Position numbers and translations under genes: made by a program. Positions 1-11,600 of a stretch of 64,000 bases of DNA are shown here, piece after piece. Within the stretch, counting starts at the first letter, position 1. Each line of letters begins with the position of its first letter. The notes under the pieces are model-generated. The model saw only the letters and a program-made list of their open reading frames with translations. It had not been told where the DNA came from and ran no database searches. The stretch is taken from positions 436,501-500,500 of the forward strand of contig CM034104.1 of the NCBI GenBank assembly GCA_019914945.1. The letters are read 5' to 3'. Source of the DNA: Typha latifolia. Lineage: Eukaryota > Streptophyta > Magnoliopsida > Poales > Typhaceae.

Positions 1-357
1 AGTGATAAGCACGAGTCTGGATCCGCTTTAGCCGTCGGATCTAAACACCAACGGTGGTGATCTACTCGAGCAGAAGTAATCCTTCGTGCAAGAACCCTAA
101 GGGTTTTATTGCAAGTATTTAATGAGAAGATATCACTGTATCTAGGCGCGGATTTAAGAAAGTTTTTCCTGCATTACAGTTTTTTTTTTCTAATTCGATT
201 TCTGGGGGTTTTTTATAATTTATTTTTCTTTGGGGGGATTACGATAAGTAAGTGGACTCGAGCAGTAACTCAAATCGGGTCTCTATCACTCGTGTTTTAG
301 AACGGACGAGGCACGAGGGGCAAAGTTACATATGCCATGTCGGAATTTCCTGATTCG

Positions 358-378
358 CTCACGTGAAACACACGTGAG
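358..378. promoter_or_regulatory. Palindromic pair of G-boxes (CACGTG)
   Basis: CTCACGTG and CACGTGAG are perfect inverted copies separated by AAACA, giving two G-box cores at 360-365 and 371-376. G-boxes are known binding sites for plant bZIP and bHLH factors. The pair is about 1.07 kb upstream of the RING-H2 start codon, so it could equally serve a gene to the left of the window. Confidence 0.5.
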
Positions 379-962
379 AGCACGACTAATTTGGTTCGAA
401 TATGCCGTTTATTAGAAAGAACAAAAAGGTCCATTTTTTTCAGTCTTTAGTTATCAGTATAATAATCAACAAATTACTACTCAGACTTTCCACCTCTTTT
501 AGTGATTAAAAACTTACTAAAATAAAGATTAGTTTCCACGAGAGATTGTGTTAATTTTGCTTCCAATCTTGAGACAGTGTTTGCATACAGTTTTACTTAG
601 ACAGTGATTTATGAATTTTCCATCTTGAGATGCAATTATTGGCGATTAAATCGAGCTTAGGCTATGAACATGCTCTTATTAGAATTATCTTTACTAAGTT
701 TATAGTTGTATTTTAATACCCTTAATTGTTCGGTCAGGGTTGAAGACCATTACGTATGTTGTTGTCAATTGCTTTTCCATTTTTTTAATGCTTCAAATGT
801 TAGGAATTAATAAGATTTAAGTGTTGGTTATGTGGATGATATGTTCAAGCAAGAAATATATTAATATATTTATTGTTATCGGATAAAACATATAGTTGAA
901 AAGTTAAATAGATTATCTTTAACTAGACATCATAATTAAATTGTAAGCAGCCTTTAGTTCCC

Positions 963-1009
963 CTCTCTCTCTCTCTCTCTCTCCGATCAAATACCGGTTT
1001 TTATTTTCG

Positions 1010-1060
<51 letters not shown>
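963..1060. repeat. Two (CT)n microsatellites
   Basis: A CT run at 963-983 and a longer one of about 22 units at 1017-1060, separated by a short T-rich spacer. They lie upstream of the RING-H2 gene, where CT/GA runs are common in plant promoters and leaders. Confidence 0.9.
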
Positions 1061-1062
<2 letters not shown>

Positions 1063-1446
1063 TATTTTTTTGTTTCGTCTTTCATGTACGAGGAAGCACT
1101 GAGTTGAAAACAAGAAAGGTACCCAAAGATCTTTTCTTTCAATTGTTTTTTAGGAGCTAGTTTGGATCTCCGTTGAGACACGAAGCGCGATTTTGAGCCT
1201 ATCTATATTAGGAATTTTCTATTTCGAGCAAAGATCGGTTTTTTGGGAGGCTTTATACTTCGATTTGAGGGAATTTTCTTTAAAGTTGTGCTTTTATAGT
1301 TTTATGATGCAAGAAGACGGAGAGATCTAATTTTGACCTTACCCCCATCTGAAAAATTCTTCGTTTTTCAAAAGAAAGATCGGAGCTTTGGGGTTTTGAT
1401 CTCTTGTCTGCAGCACCCCAACTGCGAGGGCGTCTTCGTCTAGTAG

Positions 1447-2265
1447 ATGGACTCCACGGTGCCGCGCCGCCGCCCCACCGCTGGCGACCGTTCCCCATTC
1501 AACCCCGTCATCGTCTTCCGCAGCCCTTCCAATCTCGCCGCCTCCGGGGGCGGCTTCGAGCTCTTCTACGACGACGAGGGCGGCTCCGGCCTCCGCCCTT
1601 TGCCCACCACCATGTCGGAATTCTTGATGGATTCTGGCTTCGACCGCATCCTCGATCGGCTAACCCAGATTGAGACGAACGTGGTCGGACGCGACCACCA
1701 GCCGGCGTCGAAAGCCACCGTCGAGTCAATGCCCAGCGTCGAGATCGCCGTGGCCCATGTCGGCGTGGACTCGCATTGTGCTGTCTGCAGAGAGCCGTTT
1801 GAGCTCGGAACCGAGGCCAAGGAGATGCCTTGCAAGCACATCTACCATAAAGATTGCATCTTGCCATGGCTCTCGTTAAGGAATTCGTGCCCCATTTGCC
1901 GCCATGAGCTGCCCACGGATGAATTGAATAGTGCCGAGCAAACTCCGGTAGCTTTAACGATTTGGAGGCTTCCGGGTGGTGGATTTGCTGTTGGAAGATT
2001 CTCGGGAGGAAGGAGAGCAGACGAGCGCGAGTTTCCAATTGTGTTCACAGAAATGGATGAGGGCTTCAATGAAAGCGGCACACCAAGAAGGATTTTATGG
2101 CAGTCTCGAGGGAATCGGACAAGGGAGACGGGAGGGATCGGTGGAGCATTTCGTAGTTTCTTCTCATTTTTCAGGCGATTGCATCCTTCCTCTTCTCATA
2201 GACATCATAACAGCTCTATGAGGAGGAGTTCAAGGCAGGCTTCATGGTTAGGCATTGGAAGATAG
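1447..2265 (+). CDS. RING-H2 E3 ubiquitin ligase with DUF1117-type C-terminus (RDUF1/RDUF2-like)
   Basis: Intronless coding region of 272 residues. Seen: a C3H2C3 RING-H2 domain starting at Cys111-x2-Cys114, with the CKHIYHKDC and CPICRHELP signatures ending near residue 152. It is followed by the conserved block WRLPGGGFAVGRFSGGRR (about 165-190) and FTEMDEGFN, which mark the DUF1117 region of plant RDUF-type ligases. The N-terminus is low-complexity; the C-terminus is Ser/Arg/His-rich. Known for the family: E2-dependent ubiquitin ligases, some acting in abscisic acid and drought responses; substrates cannot be read from sequence. The start is the first in-frame ATG after the leader. The 3' UTR probably contains an intron of about 1.2 kb, as a donor-like site follows the stop at about 2288. 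Confidence 0.9.
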   Translation: MDSTVPRRRPTAGDRSPFNPVIVFRSPSNLAASGGGFELFYDDEGGSGLRPLPTTMSEFLMDSGFDRILDRLTQIETNVVGRDHQPASKATVESMPSVEIAVAHVGVDSHCAVCREPFELGTEAKEMPCKHIYHKDCILPWLSLRNSCPICRHELPTDELNSAEQTPVALTIWRLPGGGFAVGRFSGGRRADEREFPIVFTEMDEGFNESGTPRRILWQSRGNRTRETGGIGGAFRSFFSFFRRLHPSSSHRHHNSSMRRSSRQASWLGIGR

Positions 2266-3647
2266 CAAGGGAATATGATGGCTAGTAGGTAATGATGCAG
2301 GAAGTTTTCGTCCATTGTTAACTGCTTACTCTGTCAGCTTCATTGTTATTTGCTCCTTTTGATCTGACAAGAATAGGAAAGAATTTATAAACGATGAGTT
2401 CCAGATTCTTATCATTCTCAATTTAAATTCACTGTAGATAGAGAATTGTTGTCCCTCTTTATTGCAATCTTATTTTTAAAGCAGTTTCTTGTAGACGATA
2501 TGGATGAAATTGATGGCCTTGATGTAGGCCTTGCAAATTGTGAGGCAACATGTTCTTGCATTAGATCATCTTCTTTTTGAAACTTTGGTGTGATCTGTAG
2601 ACTGTAGTCATACAATACTACAATACACTTCGCATATGAAGATTTTGGATTCTCTTGTCTTTAGCATTTTGAATGATTCTTTTTTCCCTCTGTTCTTTTT
2701 CACATGTACACATCCTCTTTATAAATCAGTTTAGCTTCTATTGTCAGATGATCCATTTTCATATATGAAGCTTCTGGATGGTGTTTACTCTCTATATTAA
2801 GATGATAAGGAATATATGTTATCCTTTTGTATAATTCAATTCCTGCACCAAGAAGAGTAAATGGATAGATCCATATGAGTGCTCTTGGTCCAGAAACCTA
2901 TATTTTGTTGCTGAATCATTTCGTTTAGACAATTCCTTGAGGATCGTTATTTCCCCTTCAGAATGGCAACAGGAATTGTTTCTTTTATTTGTTATATGTA
3001 AGAGAGTAAAATATACCAGATCCAAATACAAGGAGTTATTGAAATGGCCTTCATAGGATTACTCTGACAGCAATGTCCACAAGCAGCTGAGCAGAAATTT
3101 ATTGGATGTTGAAGTTGATTTACATCAATCGGTTTCTTTTTTAAATTCAAGTTGCTTCCGAGCATTTGTTCAAATTATTCCTTTTCTTTTATTGTCCCTT
3201 GTCATCTTATATCTTGCTTAACTAGTAATTCTTATGCTTCAATATTAGAATGGATGTTGTATAATTCAACAGTGTGTTTGTCTGATCAATTATCTTTGTG
3301 GAATATTCATATGCTTAGCTCAATGATTATTTTTCCAATTACCTTAGTATTCATCTTTTAGTTATATATCTGCAATACGAATATAGATTACTATTCTCCT
3401 GACCCCTGGATTGTTATTGGTAATCCTCATTGTTTGGATATTTGCATGACAAATGTGTCAGTAGGTTGGTTTCAGATTTGCAGTGAAGGTTTTCTCCAAG
3501 AATCGCAGGCAGCTGCAAGGGAACTCTTCTGAAACTTGCTACCAGGAGCATACCCGAGTGTAATTTTCTTTTTAGTGGACATCTGAGATTCTGAGCAGTA
3601 TTGTTTGGTGCTCGAATTAGATCTCATCCTTTTATCTGATGTAATTG

Positions 3648-3880
3648 GAGTATTTGACCAACAGATCTCCTCACAAACTTACTAACTACTCTTCAAGAGT
3701 ATTTGATTTGTATTTATCTTATTAAGAATTGATTTCGATATCTTTTTCTAGTTTATCTGATTGTAATATGACAAATCTTTTTAATCTATTCTACGTGAAA
3801 AAAATTATAAAGTAATGTTATATTAGAATTGGATAGATTATAGATAAACTAGAAAGATTTATCATATCATATAATTGGAT
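3648..3880. repeat. MITE-like inverted repeat, copy A
   Basis: The arm containing ATCTTTTTCTAGTTTATC (about 3742-3765) is matched in inverse orientation by AGATAAACTAGAAAGATTT (about 3842-3862). The left part (GAGTATTTGA..CCAAC, then ATTTGTATTT-TCTTAT, then GATTTC) recurs at 8105-8230, on the other side of the AVT1 gene. Interpreted as a small non-autonomous element; its exact ends are unclear. Confidence 0.4.
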
Positions 3881-4152
3881 GAACTATGAAAAAAATTGTC
3901 AGGTTTTTTGAATGGTCGGTCAACTCGATTTAGTGGTAACAAAACGAAGATCTTGGAAAGTAAAATATATTGCGGCTCCTCCGTTAACTTCAATTCTATC
4001 GGAATTAAGGAAACAAAGTAGGAATCAAATTAATTTGCTGCACTAAGCCACTCAGTTTCTTGCTGTCCAAATCGGCTACGAAGCCGCGCGCATTAAATCG
4101 CGGGCCCTGATGCCAACTCGGAGGACCGATGCTAATATGCAATCAAATCGCG

Positions 4153-4160
4153 ACACGTGT
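4153..4160. promoter_or_regulatory. ACACGTGT box (G-box/ABRE) in the AVT1 promoter
   Basis: A perfect palindrome containing the CACGTG core, about 106 bases before the AVT1 start codon and about 50 bases before its TATA-like motif. The position fits a bZIP (ABRE-type) or bHLH site; function is inferred. Confidence 0.45.
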
Positions 4161-4208
4161 ATGTGGGCGCCAAGTCCCCGGGCTTCATATACTTCTACGT
4201 TTCGCCTC

Positions 4209-4218
4209 TCATATATCC
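4209..4218 (+). promoter_or_regulatory. Probable TATA box of the AVT1-like gene
   Basis: TCATATATCC, followed by CT-rich DNA and the start codon at 4266, giving a very short leader of roughly 25-30 bases. A transcript end is needed to confirm it. Confidence 0.35.
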
Positions 4219-4265
4219 TCTTCTCCCCTCCCATCTTCTCTCTTTCCTTGGATTGAGAAAATAAG

Positions 4266-7200
4266 ATGATGAAAGCCGATGAGGAGATGTGCCGCGAAAG
4301 GGTCATCGAGTTCCAGACCGACGACGAGGAGAATGCTGGCCTTCAACTCGATAGATCCTACTCATCCTCATCCTCATCCTCATCCTCATCTTCATCCTCT
4401 GCCTCGGTCTCTTTGTATAATCGTGAAGACTCTGAGACAAATTCTCATCAACTCTCATGGCCGCAAAGCTACAGGTTTTCTATATATATATCCTTCGTCA
4501 TCTTTAGGTTCCTCTTAGAAAAATATATTACATCTTGGGTTTTGAGAGATTTTCTTCTCGATCGTTTTATATATTTTGGCAGGCAGACGATTGATAGGCT
4601 AAGTACTTTGTCTTCGCCGACCGTTGGATTCTTGAGTGGTTCAAGCTTCATTCATGTGTCGGAACCCTTCTTGAGAGGAGCCTCCGCCGTGGCCGCGGAG
4701 GGCTTGCCGACATATCTCACCAAGCCTCTTGTTCCTCCCGCCACGGACATTGAAGAAGGCTTGTATGGTCCTCTGCCACCATCCACCATCACATCGAAAC
4801 CCTTTCTGAAATCTCCTTACCGTGAAGTGCCTCCCTCGCCGCAATGTTCGACTTCTCAGGCGATCACCAATGGTAACTATTCATGCACTCCATAAATAAC
4901 TTTATTCATTCTTTTGTTAGTATTTTTCTTTTTTTGAAAATTTATTATACCTTACCTTTGCAGTCCAACCCATACTTTTTTACTTTAAATGCTTGAATAT
5001 AATTATGAATATAAATTTTAACCTAATATTGATGATGGCGTGGAAATACTTTAACCCATGCATGTAGTAAATCTCTGTTTGGCAGAGTAATGGCAGCACG
5101 TTTTTGAGACAATAAAAGCAAAATGCTGCATCGGCTGTAATAAATAGATTTTCTTTTTCTTTTTTCGTTCTACTAGAGTAGATTGTCTGCAGCTTTGTCT
5201 GCATTTGTTTCCTGCAATCAGGATACTTGAAAGCCATTGATTGGCCTACATTGACTACCATAAATTATTCATACCTGGTCTGCAGGAATCAATGTACTAT
5301 GTGGAGTGGGGCTTCTTACTACCCCGTATGCAATCAAAGAAGGTGGGTGGTTAGGCATGCTGCTGCTGTTCTTTTTGGGAGCTATCTCATGTTACACTGG
5401 GATTTTGCTGAAGAGATGCTTGGATAGCTCTCCTGGATCAGAGACTTATCCTGACATTGGTCAGGCTGCATTTGGGAAAGCTGGTAGATTATGCATATCT
5501 GTAAGTTTCTTGACTAACATTAACACTTCAATGCACTGAGTTTACTTTTACCATCAATAACACTTCCACTCTCATGATGCAGATTATCCTTTACTTAGAG
5601 CTTTACGTAAGTAAAATCCTTTACAGTTCTCATTCCTCTATGTTCTTTAGCTTACTTGTTCTCCTGGATTACAAAATATTGCTCCACAGGCATGTTGTGC
5701 GGAGTACATTACACTAGTGGGTGATAGCTTGTCTTCAATTTTCCCCAATGCCCATGTTAATATGATGGGAGTTGCTTTGGGTCCTCATCAAGTTTTTGCC
5801 ATAGCAGGAGCCGTCGCAGTTCTTCCAACTGTTTGGCTTAGAAACCTTAGTTGGCTATCTTATCTTTCAGGTGATGCTTGTTTCTTTACTATTTGCTATC
5901 AAACAGTAATTTAAGAGCCAAAATAATTGTTCTTGGATTTAATTTCAGCTGGAGGAGTGCTTGCATCAATTTTGGTGGTCATCTGCTTGTTTTGGGTTGG
6001 TGTGGTTGATGGAGTCGGGTTTCGAACAGGTGGAACTGCACTGGATTTTTCGCGTCTTCCAGTTGCACTTGGATTATATGGTTTCTGTTACTCAGGGCAT
6101 TCTGTTTTCCCAAATATATATTCTTCGATGGAGGATCGATCGAAGTTTCCGACAGTTTTAATATTCAGGTAAAATTAAGGCAGTATTCCATCTTTTTATG
6201 ACTGATTGATTCTTTGTTATTGGGTATCTTGATGGCATACTATGCAAATGGTAACCAGTTCTCTATCTCCTCTAATTATACTCTGTAAAATTTCACTCCT
6301 TCATGCATATTGTTACTGTATTCTACATAGAAACTCTCCTTCTAGATGGCAATACTCTTTTCTGCTTGCTATACGATGATCTTTCTCTAGTGCAGTTTTC
6401 TAGTGTGCACCTTATTTTATGCTGGAGTAGCTGCGACCGGTTTTCTGATGTTCGGCGAATCTACTCAGTCTCAGTTTACACTTAATATGCCACAGCAGTA
6501 CTGGTCCTCAAGCATTGCAGTTTGGACTACGGTACGAGTTATGATTCAAGAGATCATTTATGTTACAGAAAACATAGTATGCCACATAAGAAGTTTGTAA
6601 ATCCAGAGATATTTTAGGAGCTAATATTTCCTTGTGATGCAGGTAATAAATCCATTAACGAAGTATGCCTTGACAATGACTCCAGTTGCCTTGTGCCTGG
6701 AAGAGCTCCTACCATCAAACCAACAATCTTACTTGACTGCAATCTCGATCAGAACGATTCTAGTTCTCTCAAATGTCGTCGTAGCTCTTGCGCTTCCATT
6801 CTTCGGTAGGGACTTTTTGTTATAAAATTATTTGACTGCAGTGTCGATCAGAACCTTATTTTGCTACTTTGAACTTCGAAATGTAGACATCTGACTGTCT
6901 AAATTTCTATAAGATGTGCATCTTTTTAACTATAACTGGCTGTCTTTCTGCATTGCAGGTTTTGTCATGGCATTGCTAGGATCTGTTTTCACAATGCTGG
7001 TGGTATGTTTATTTTTAAGCTGTTCTTCATGCTTTCAATCCTTCAAAGCATAATTTTTTTTCTGAAACAAATTTTTTCACTTGATATACACCCTTTTGCA
7101 GGCCCTTATTTTACCATGTGTGTGCTATCTCACTATCCAGCGCAGATCGGTAAATGCTTTACAGGTAATAGAATTTTTTTTTTCATAGCTATTACTCTCC

Positions 7201-7406
7201 CTATCAAAGATCAGAGTAGAATTGAGATATCAATTTTACCCAATAATTGTTTGATCCTTTAAACGCTGTTCGTCTTAAGTTTCATCTAGCTACTCACATG
7301 CTTTTTCGTCCAGGTCTCAACTTGCATTTCGATTATTATGGTAGGAGTGGCATGCTCTTGCATTGGCTCATACACCTCAATCAAGCAGATGATCGATGCC
7401 AAATGA
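4266..7406 (+). CDS. AVT1: Vacuolar amino acid transporter, AVT1 family (AAAP)
   Basis: Eleven exons: 4266-4474, 4583-4872, 5286-5500, 5583-5606, 5690-5870, 5949-6168, 6396-6531, 6643-6805, 6959-7002, 7102-7164, 7314-7406; 545 residues, typical of the family. Seen: an acidic, Ser-rich cytosolic N-terminus with a run of about 16 Ser encoded by a TCATCC repeat, then SYRQTIDRLS and the first membrane motif GVGLLTTPYAIKEGG. After it come about 10-11 hydrophobic segments, including SGHSVFPNIYSSM and INPLTKYALTM, which are AAAP signatures. Family knowledge: proton-coupled amino acid exchange across the tonoplast; substrate specificity is not readable. Exon 4 is only 24 nt and encodes IILYLELY. Intron 1 is 108 nt and open in frame. 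All donors are GT and acceptors AG, with phases that agree. Confidence 0.93.
4362..4397 (+). repeat. Coding (TCATCC)n hexanucleotide repeat
   Basis: Six near-identical hexamers inside AVT1 exon 1, read as Ser-Ser in frame; they make most of the poly-serine run in the cytosolic N-terminus. Copy-number change keeps the frame. Confidence 0.85.
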
Positions 7407-8104
7407 TCGTGAGCAATTGGATTCTAACAAGTGATACTTGGTGATGAATTGATGTAGATACTCCTTAGAGAGGTTCTATGGATGCAGTTCCATTTATTTT
7501 TCTCATATCCACATAACAGAAGTGATTATTGGGAGATTATAGTACAAGAATTTCGATTTTTGTAGTATTGTTCTTATAACGTCTTAAGTGATACATTTTG
7601 ACTTCTAACTTCTGCATAACAGAAGTAAATTTTATTGCAGAGCTACATTAAATTTCCTTTTCTTATGCTTCCTGTTTGATTTTAAAGGGGATATACTTTT
7701 CATAATTCATACTGAATAGCTATTGTTTTGAAGGATTAAGGTCTATGAAATCTTGGTGTGATATTTTGATATCAGGAATTTTGTTCATCCTCCTGTCTGC
7801 ATTCTTTGACCACGTTTAGAATCATCACCCAGCTGGTGTCCAAATCATCCGATGCGTTAATAGCTTTAATGAAGTCACCCCCATATTTGAAAGCTCTATC
7901 AGACCCTTTAAGACTAGAGCACCCCGAGCAAAAGTTATTGAAAGGCGAGGAATCAAAGAACCATTCTAGATGCTTCAAAGTCAACCATTCTAGATGCATG
8001 GTCAAACAATCTAATAGGTAGAAAGTCAGATCTACTGCATTTTCCCTTTTGTTTATTAGATTCTTTTAAAATCATATCCTCAACAGTGTCCAATTCAAAT
8101 GATA

Positions 8105-8230
8105 TTTCGAGTATTTGATCCAACTGACCTTCCGGTGAAAAGATTTTATTTGTATTTCTCTTATCAATTCGCTGATTTCTCTAGTTTATTAGATAAACTA
8201 GAAAAATATTAAATTAAAATGTAGAATAAT
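8105..8230. repeat. MITE-like inverted repeat, copy B
   Basis: Shares GAGTATTTGATCCAACTGA, ATTTGTATTTCTCTTAT and GATTTCTCTAGTTTAT with copy A at 3648-3880. It contains the perfect hairpin CTAGTTTAT-TAG-ATAAACTAG. Shorter than copy A, so probably internally deleted. Confidence 0.4.
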
Positions 8231-8250
8231 TATATATATATATATATATA
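8231..8250. repeat. (AT)n microsatellite
   Basis: About ten TA units at the edge of MITE-like copy B; a TA-rich insertion target could explain the association. Confidence 0.85.
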
Positions 8251-8627
8251 AGTTTTACCATTTTATGTTTAGAATAAAACTGTGAACTTAGAACTTAAGA
8301 TGTAGTAGAAGAAGAGAGGAGTTAAGTTTTGGTTACGTTGTAACGCCTTCTCGTGTGTTGCTGCCACTCCAAAGTCCCACCTTGCAAGCAATCCTTCTTC
8401 TCCTCTCCTTCCTCCGCCCTCTTCTGGGGGAGTTCTTAAAAGTGGATACGACGACGGCCGCCGGCCGCCTCCGCCACCTGGCACTGGGGGGGTGGCTATT
8501 ACCTGAAATGCCCCTCCACCAACCTCTTATGCCCCACGTACCCACCCAACTTTTCTTCTTTCCGACGAAAACCCTAGCTCCGAGAACGATCGAATTGGGC
8601 GCTGAGATCTAGGGGTAGGGGTCGGGG

Positions 8628-11600
8628 ATGAACCGCCCGGGCTACGTGACGCTGCCGATCCTAACCGTGCTCTTCGCGATCGGGTACGTCTACTACACGA
8701 CGGTCTTCGTGGTGATCGAGTCGTGGTTTGGGCTCAGCACGGCGGCAGGGTTAGCCAACGCGGTAGCCTTCACGGTGGTTGCCGTTGTGTGCGTTGTCAC
8801 CTATGGTATGGCCGTGTTGAAGGATCCGGGCCGCGTCCCCGTCTCCTTCGCCCCCGACGTGGAGGACCAGGAGAACGCAGTCCATGAGATCAAGAGGAAG
8901 GTATTGCTCGTGGTGAATTTAGTGTTTGGAATTCTTAATATTTGATGTTGATAGGCTATTTTTGTTTGTCAAATTTTAATCTTATTCAAGATGGATTTTT
9001 AGATTAGCGTCCAATGAGGTATAAAGTTGATGCCAAATAAGGGGTTAATATAAGCATTCTGTGCCTGATTTGGTAAAAAGAATTGTTTTGCTTTCTCACA
9101 TTTGTGAACAGACTTGGTTTTGTTGGTTGCCTCTGTAATTTGGCCAGTCTGAAAGTGGTGTGAATGGTGCCATGTTCTTGTAAATTTGAATGCATTTTAT
9201 GGCAACCGATGGCAAAGATATTAATTACAGTTTCACCCAGAAGCTAGACCAGTCTCTTTAGCAAGTACGATGGATCTATTTGATGTCAGAGGATTATATG
9301 GTATAGCGCTTGATCTCTTGATATTCTTCTTTGTTGACATACACCTTGTAGTTTGATATCCTCAGCAATAACCACTAGATTAGATTAAGAAGGTCTGCAA
9401 AGAGTTTGTCCATATGTTTTTCTGAGCCTTGAAGTTCTTTAAATTGTAAAAGTACCTATCTTGGTGATATGAGTTACCAGACTTGGCACGCTGGGTGGAC
9501 ATAGTTTATGCTATCTTTTTGAATTTGAACTTACTTTTGAATTTCCATTTTCCCTGAACATGTTTTTCTTTCGCTGCCATCACTTTTTTTTTTTTTTCAC
9601 CTCATATGAAGTACCAATATTCTGAAACTTAGTAATCATGTTTTAACTGCTGAGAGTTGCAAAGTAACGGACAAGAAGTTATTGGGGGAAAGATCAAGCA
9701 TGTGTGGCCATGTGCAGGGAAAGTTTTCCCAGCCATAAATATTTGCATTTTTCAAGGAGAAAGAATGGCTAGTTGCCTACTTTATATGATGCTTAATGCA
9801 CTCTTTATACCCATTCCTGCGACATCTTGAATAGGAGCCAAGATAGCTGAAATTTCTCTAATTCTACAAGATCAGTATCTGTTATACACCACCAACATGT
9901 TTCAACTGAATAAAACACATAAGAAACACTCTTGCTGTTGTTTCTGTCATTTCTCCAGGAATGGCTTTTCGTTTACCTTTTGGTAAAATCTTTATGTAGC
10001 TTTGTGTCTTCGTTGTGTTGACAAGATACCAAAACGGGGACCAAAATGAATTATATATTTAGAAAAGAGAGGGTAGCATGCTTTAATGTCATTAAACTTT
10101 AATTTTCCCTTTCCTTCTTCAATTCCTTTCTCTTTCTCCTCTACCTCTACTTTATGAATTTGATGCTTTTGTAAACCTGTACACAACCCATTTCACAATC
10201 CTCATGCTTTTAAAGTTTTGAGTTTAAACTTCAAATCATTTTCTCTTAAAAGGCATGCACGAGGTCCATGCCATGCCATACAACTACTAGCCCTACTATG
10301 ATAGTAATGGCCATTTTTCATTGTGTCATATTGCTCTTATACATTGCAACATGGCATTTTGTATTAATGTGGATACTCATCTGCAGACATATTAGTCGAT
10401 ACTTTAACAAGCCTTAGAAAAGTTAGAACCAAGATAGTGTTGGATATTGTTGATAGTGCTTCCACATTTCCTATGCCCATACAACTGTCTCAAGACACTA
10501 GAATAAGTCTCTCTTTTGGTAAGAACAAAGGTGACCGAAGACGAAGACCTTAATTGGAAACATAACACTTGTAAGTCATTGTTCATCAGTGAACAGAATG
10601 AGAACTTACAAAAGATATGAGTTGATATGATGATTCGTGAACGATGAAAATATATGAGTTGATATGAGTTGATATGAATCTATGATAATCCTTTGTTAAC
10701 ATAGAACATAAGCAAGACATTTACAAGTGGTGCAAAGGATTCTGATTAGTTTGGACATAAGGGTTTGTGTAAGAAAATCTGTACATATTGCAAGTTCATC
10801 ACCTAGATGAACACCAAATTCTCCTTGTTATGGAGGACCTTTCATTAGGCTGACGAGCCATTCTATCTAATAATAGCTATTGGATAAGTTCGTTTTTTTA
10901 ATTTATTTTGTTGTCCAAAAGATGTTCTCTTTCAAAATGAGTGCAAGTCATGGTAAGTAAAAGAAGAAGTGCAAATCAAGCTCCTATAATTTCACAACCA
11001 GAATAAAAGGACTAGATCAAACAAAAGATGACTTTAGCATTGTGCAAATGAGAAAATGTAAATGCTTGATAATAAAGTACAGGAAAGTGAGGATTTGACA
11101 TCATGAAGATGGGGAGTATAATTTTAAGAAAAAACGCCAATCTTAATTATCATAGAGATTATAACACCTGTATTTTTGTGAGGAATTTTGTTTCAATGTA
11201 TTTTTAATTGATAAATGGAAGATCTTTACATGCAAGATGTCTAAAAAGGCATCATGAAACTTTTACGAAAGAACTCTATTAGAAGTCAGCAGTTTTTCAT
11301 GAATCCGGTCCAGATGGTTTTGTACTTATATGGTACTTGTGCAGGGTGGCAACTTGAGATACTGCCAGAAGTGTTCCCACTATAAGCCACCACGTGCGCA
11401 TCATTGTCGTGTCTGCAAAAGATGTGTTTTGAGAATGGTACCGACAAATTTTCTGCAGGCTTATTCTGTTTACTATTTTACAAATGGTTATATTTCTGTT
11501 GTGATGCGTGTTTGTTGCAGGATCATCATTGTGTGTGGATAAACAATTGTGTTGGGCATGAAAATTATAAGGTCTTCCTTGTTTTTCTGTTATATGCTGT

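Larger units (their letters stand above)
1..1446. other. Intergenic / 5' flank of the RING-H2 gene
   Basis: No supported coding region. The first 120 bases contain back-to-back telo-box-like motifs (AACCCTAAGGGTTTT near 92-106), common near plant transcription starts, so they may belong to a gene to the left. Two G-boxes lie at 358-378 and two CT microsatellites at 963-1060. The 350 bases before the RING-H2 start codon look like a promoter and leader. Confidence 0.5.
2266..4265. other. 3' region of the RING gene and AVT1 promoter
   Basis: No coding region. From 2266 to about 3630 the DNA is probably 3' UTR: a donor-like TAG|GTAATG near 2288 and a pyrimidine-rich acceptor GGTTTCAG near 3474 suggest a 3' UTR intron. 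From about 3650 to 3880 is a MITE-like inverted repeat. The last 200 bases are the AVT1 promoter, with an ACACGTGT box and a TATA-like motif. Confidence 0.45.
7407..8627. other. AVT1 3' region and PAT16 promoter
   Basis: No coding region. The first 300-400 bases are likely AVT1 3' UTR. A MITE-like sequence lies at 8105-8230, with an AT microsatellite at 8231-8250. From about 8400 the DNA becomes GC- and CT-rich and carries AAACCCTAGC (telo-box-like) at about 8568, just before the PAT16 start. Confidence 0.5.

Noticed and set aside
1508..2038. 176-codon minus-strand frame across the RING gene
   Set aside because: Antisense shadow of a GC-rich coding region; the + strand frame has the RING and DUF1117 motifs.
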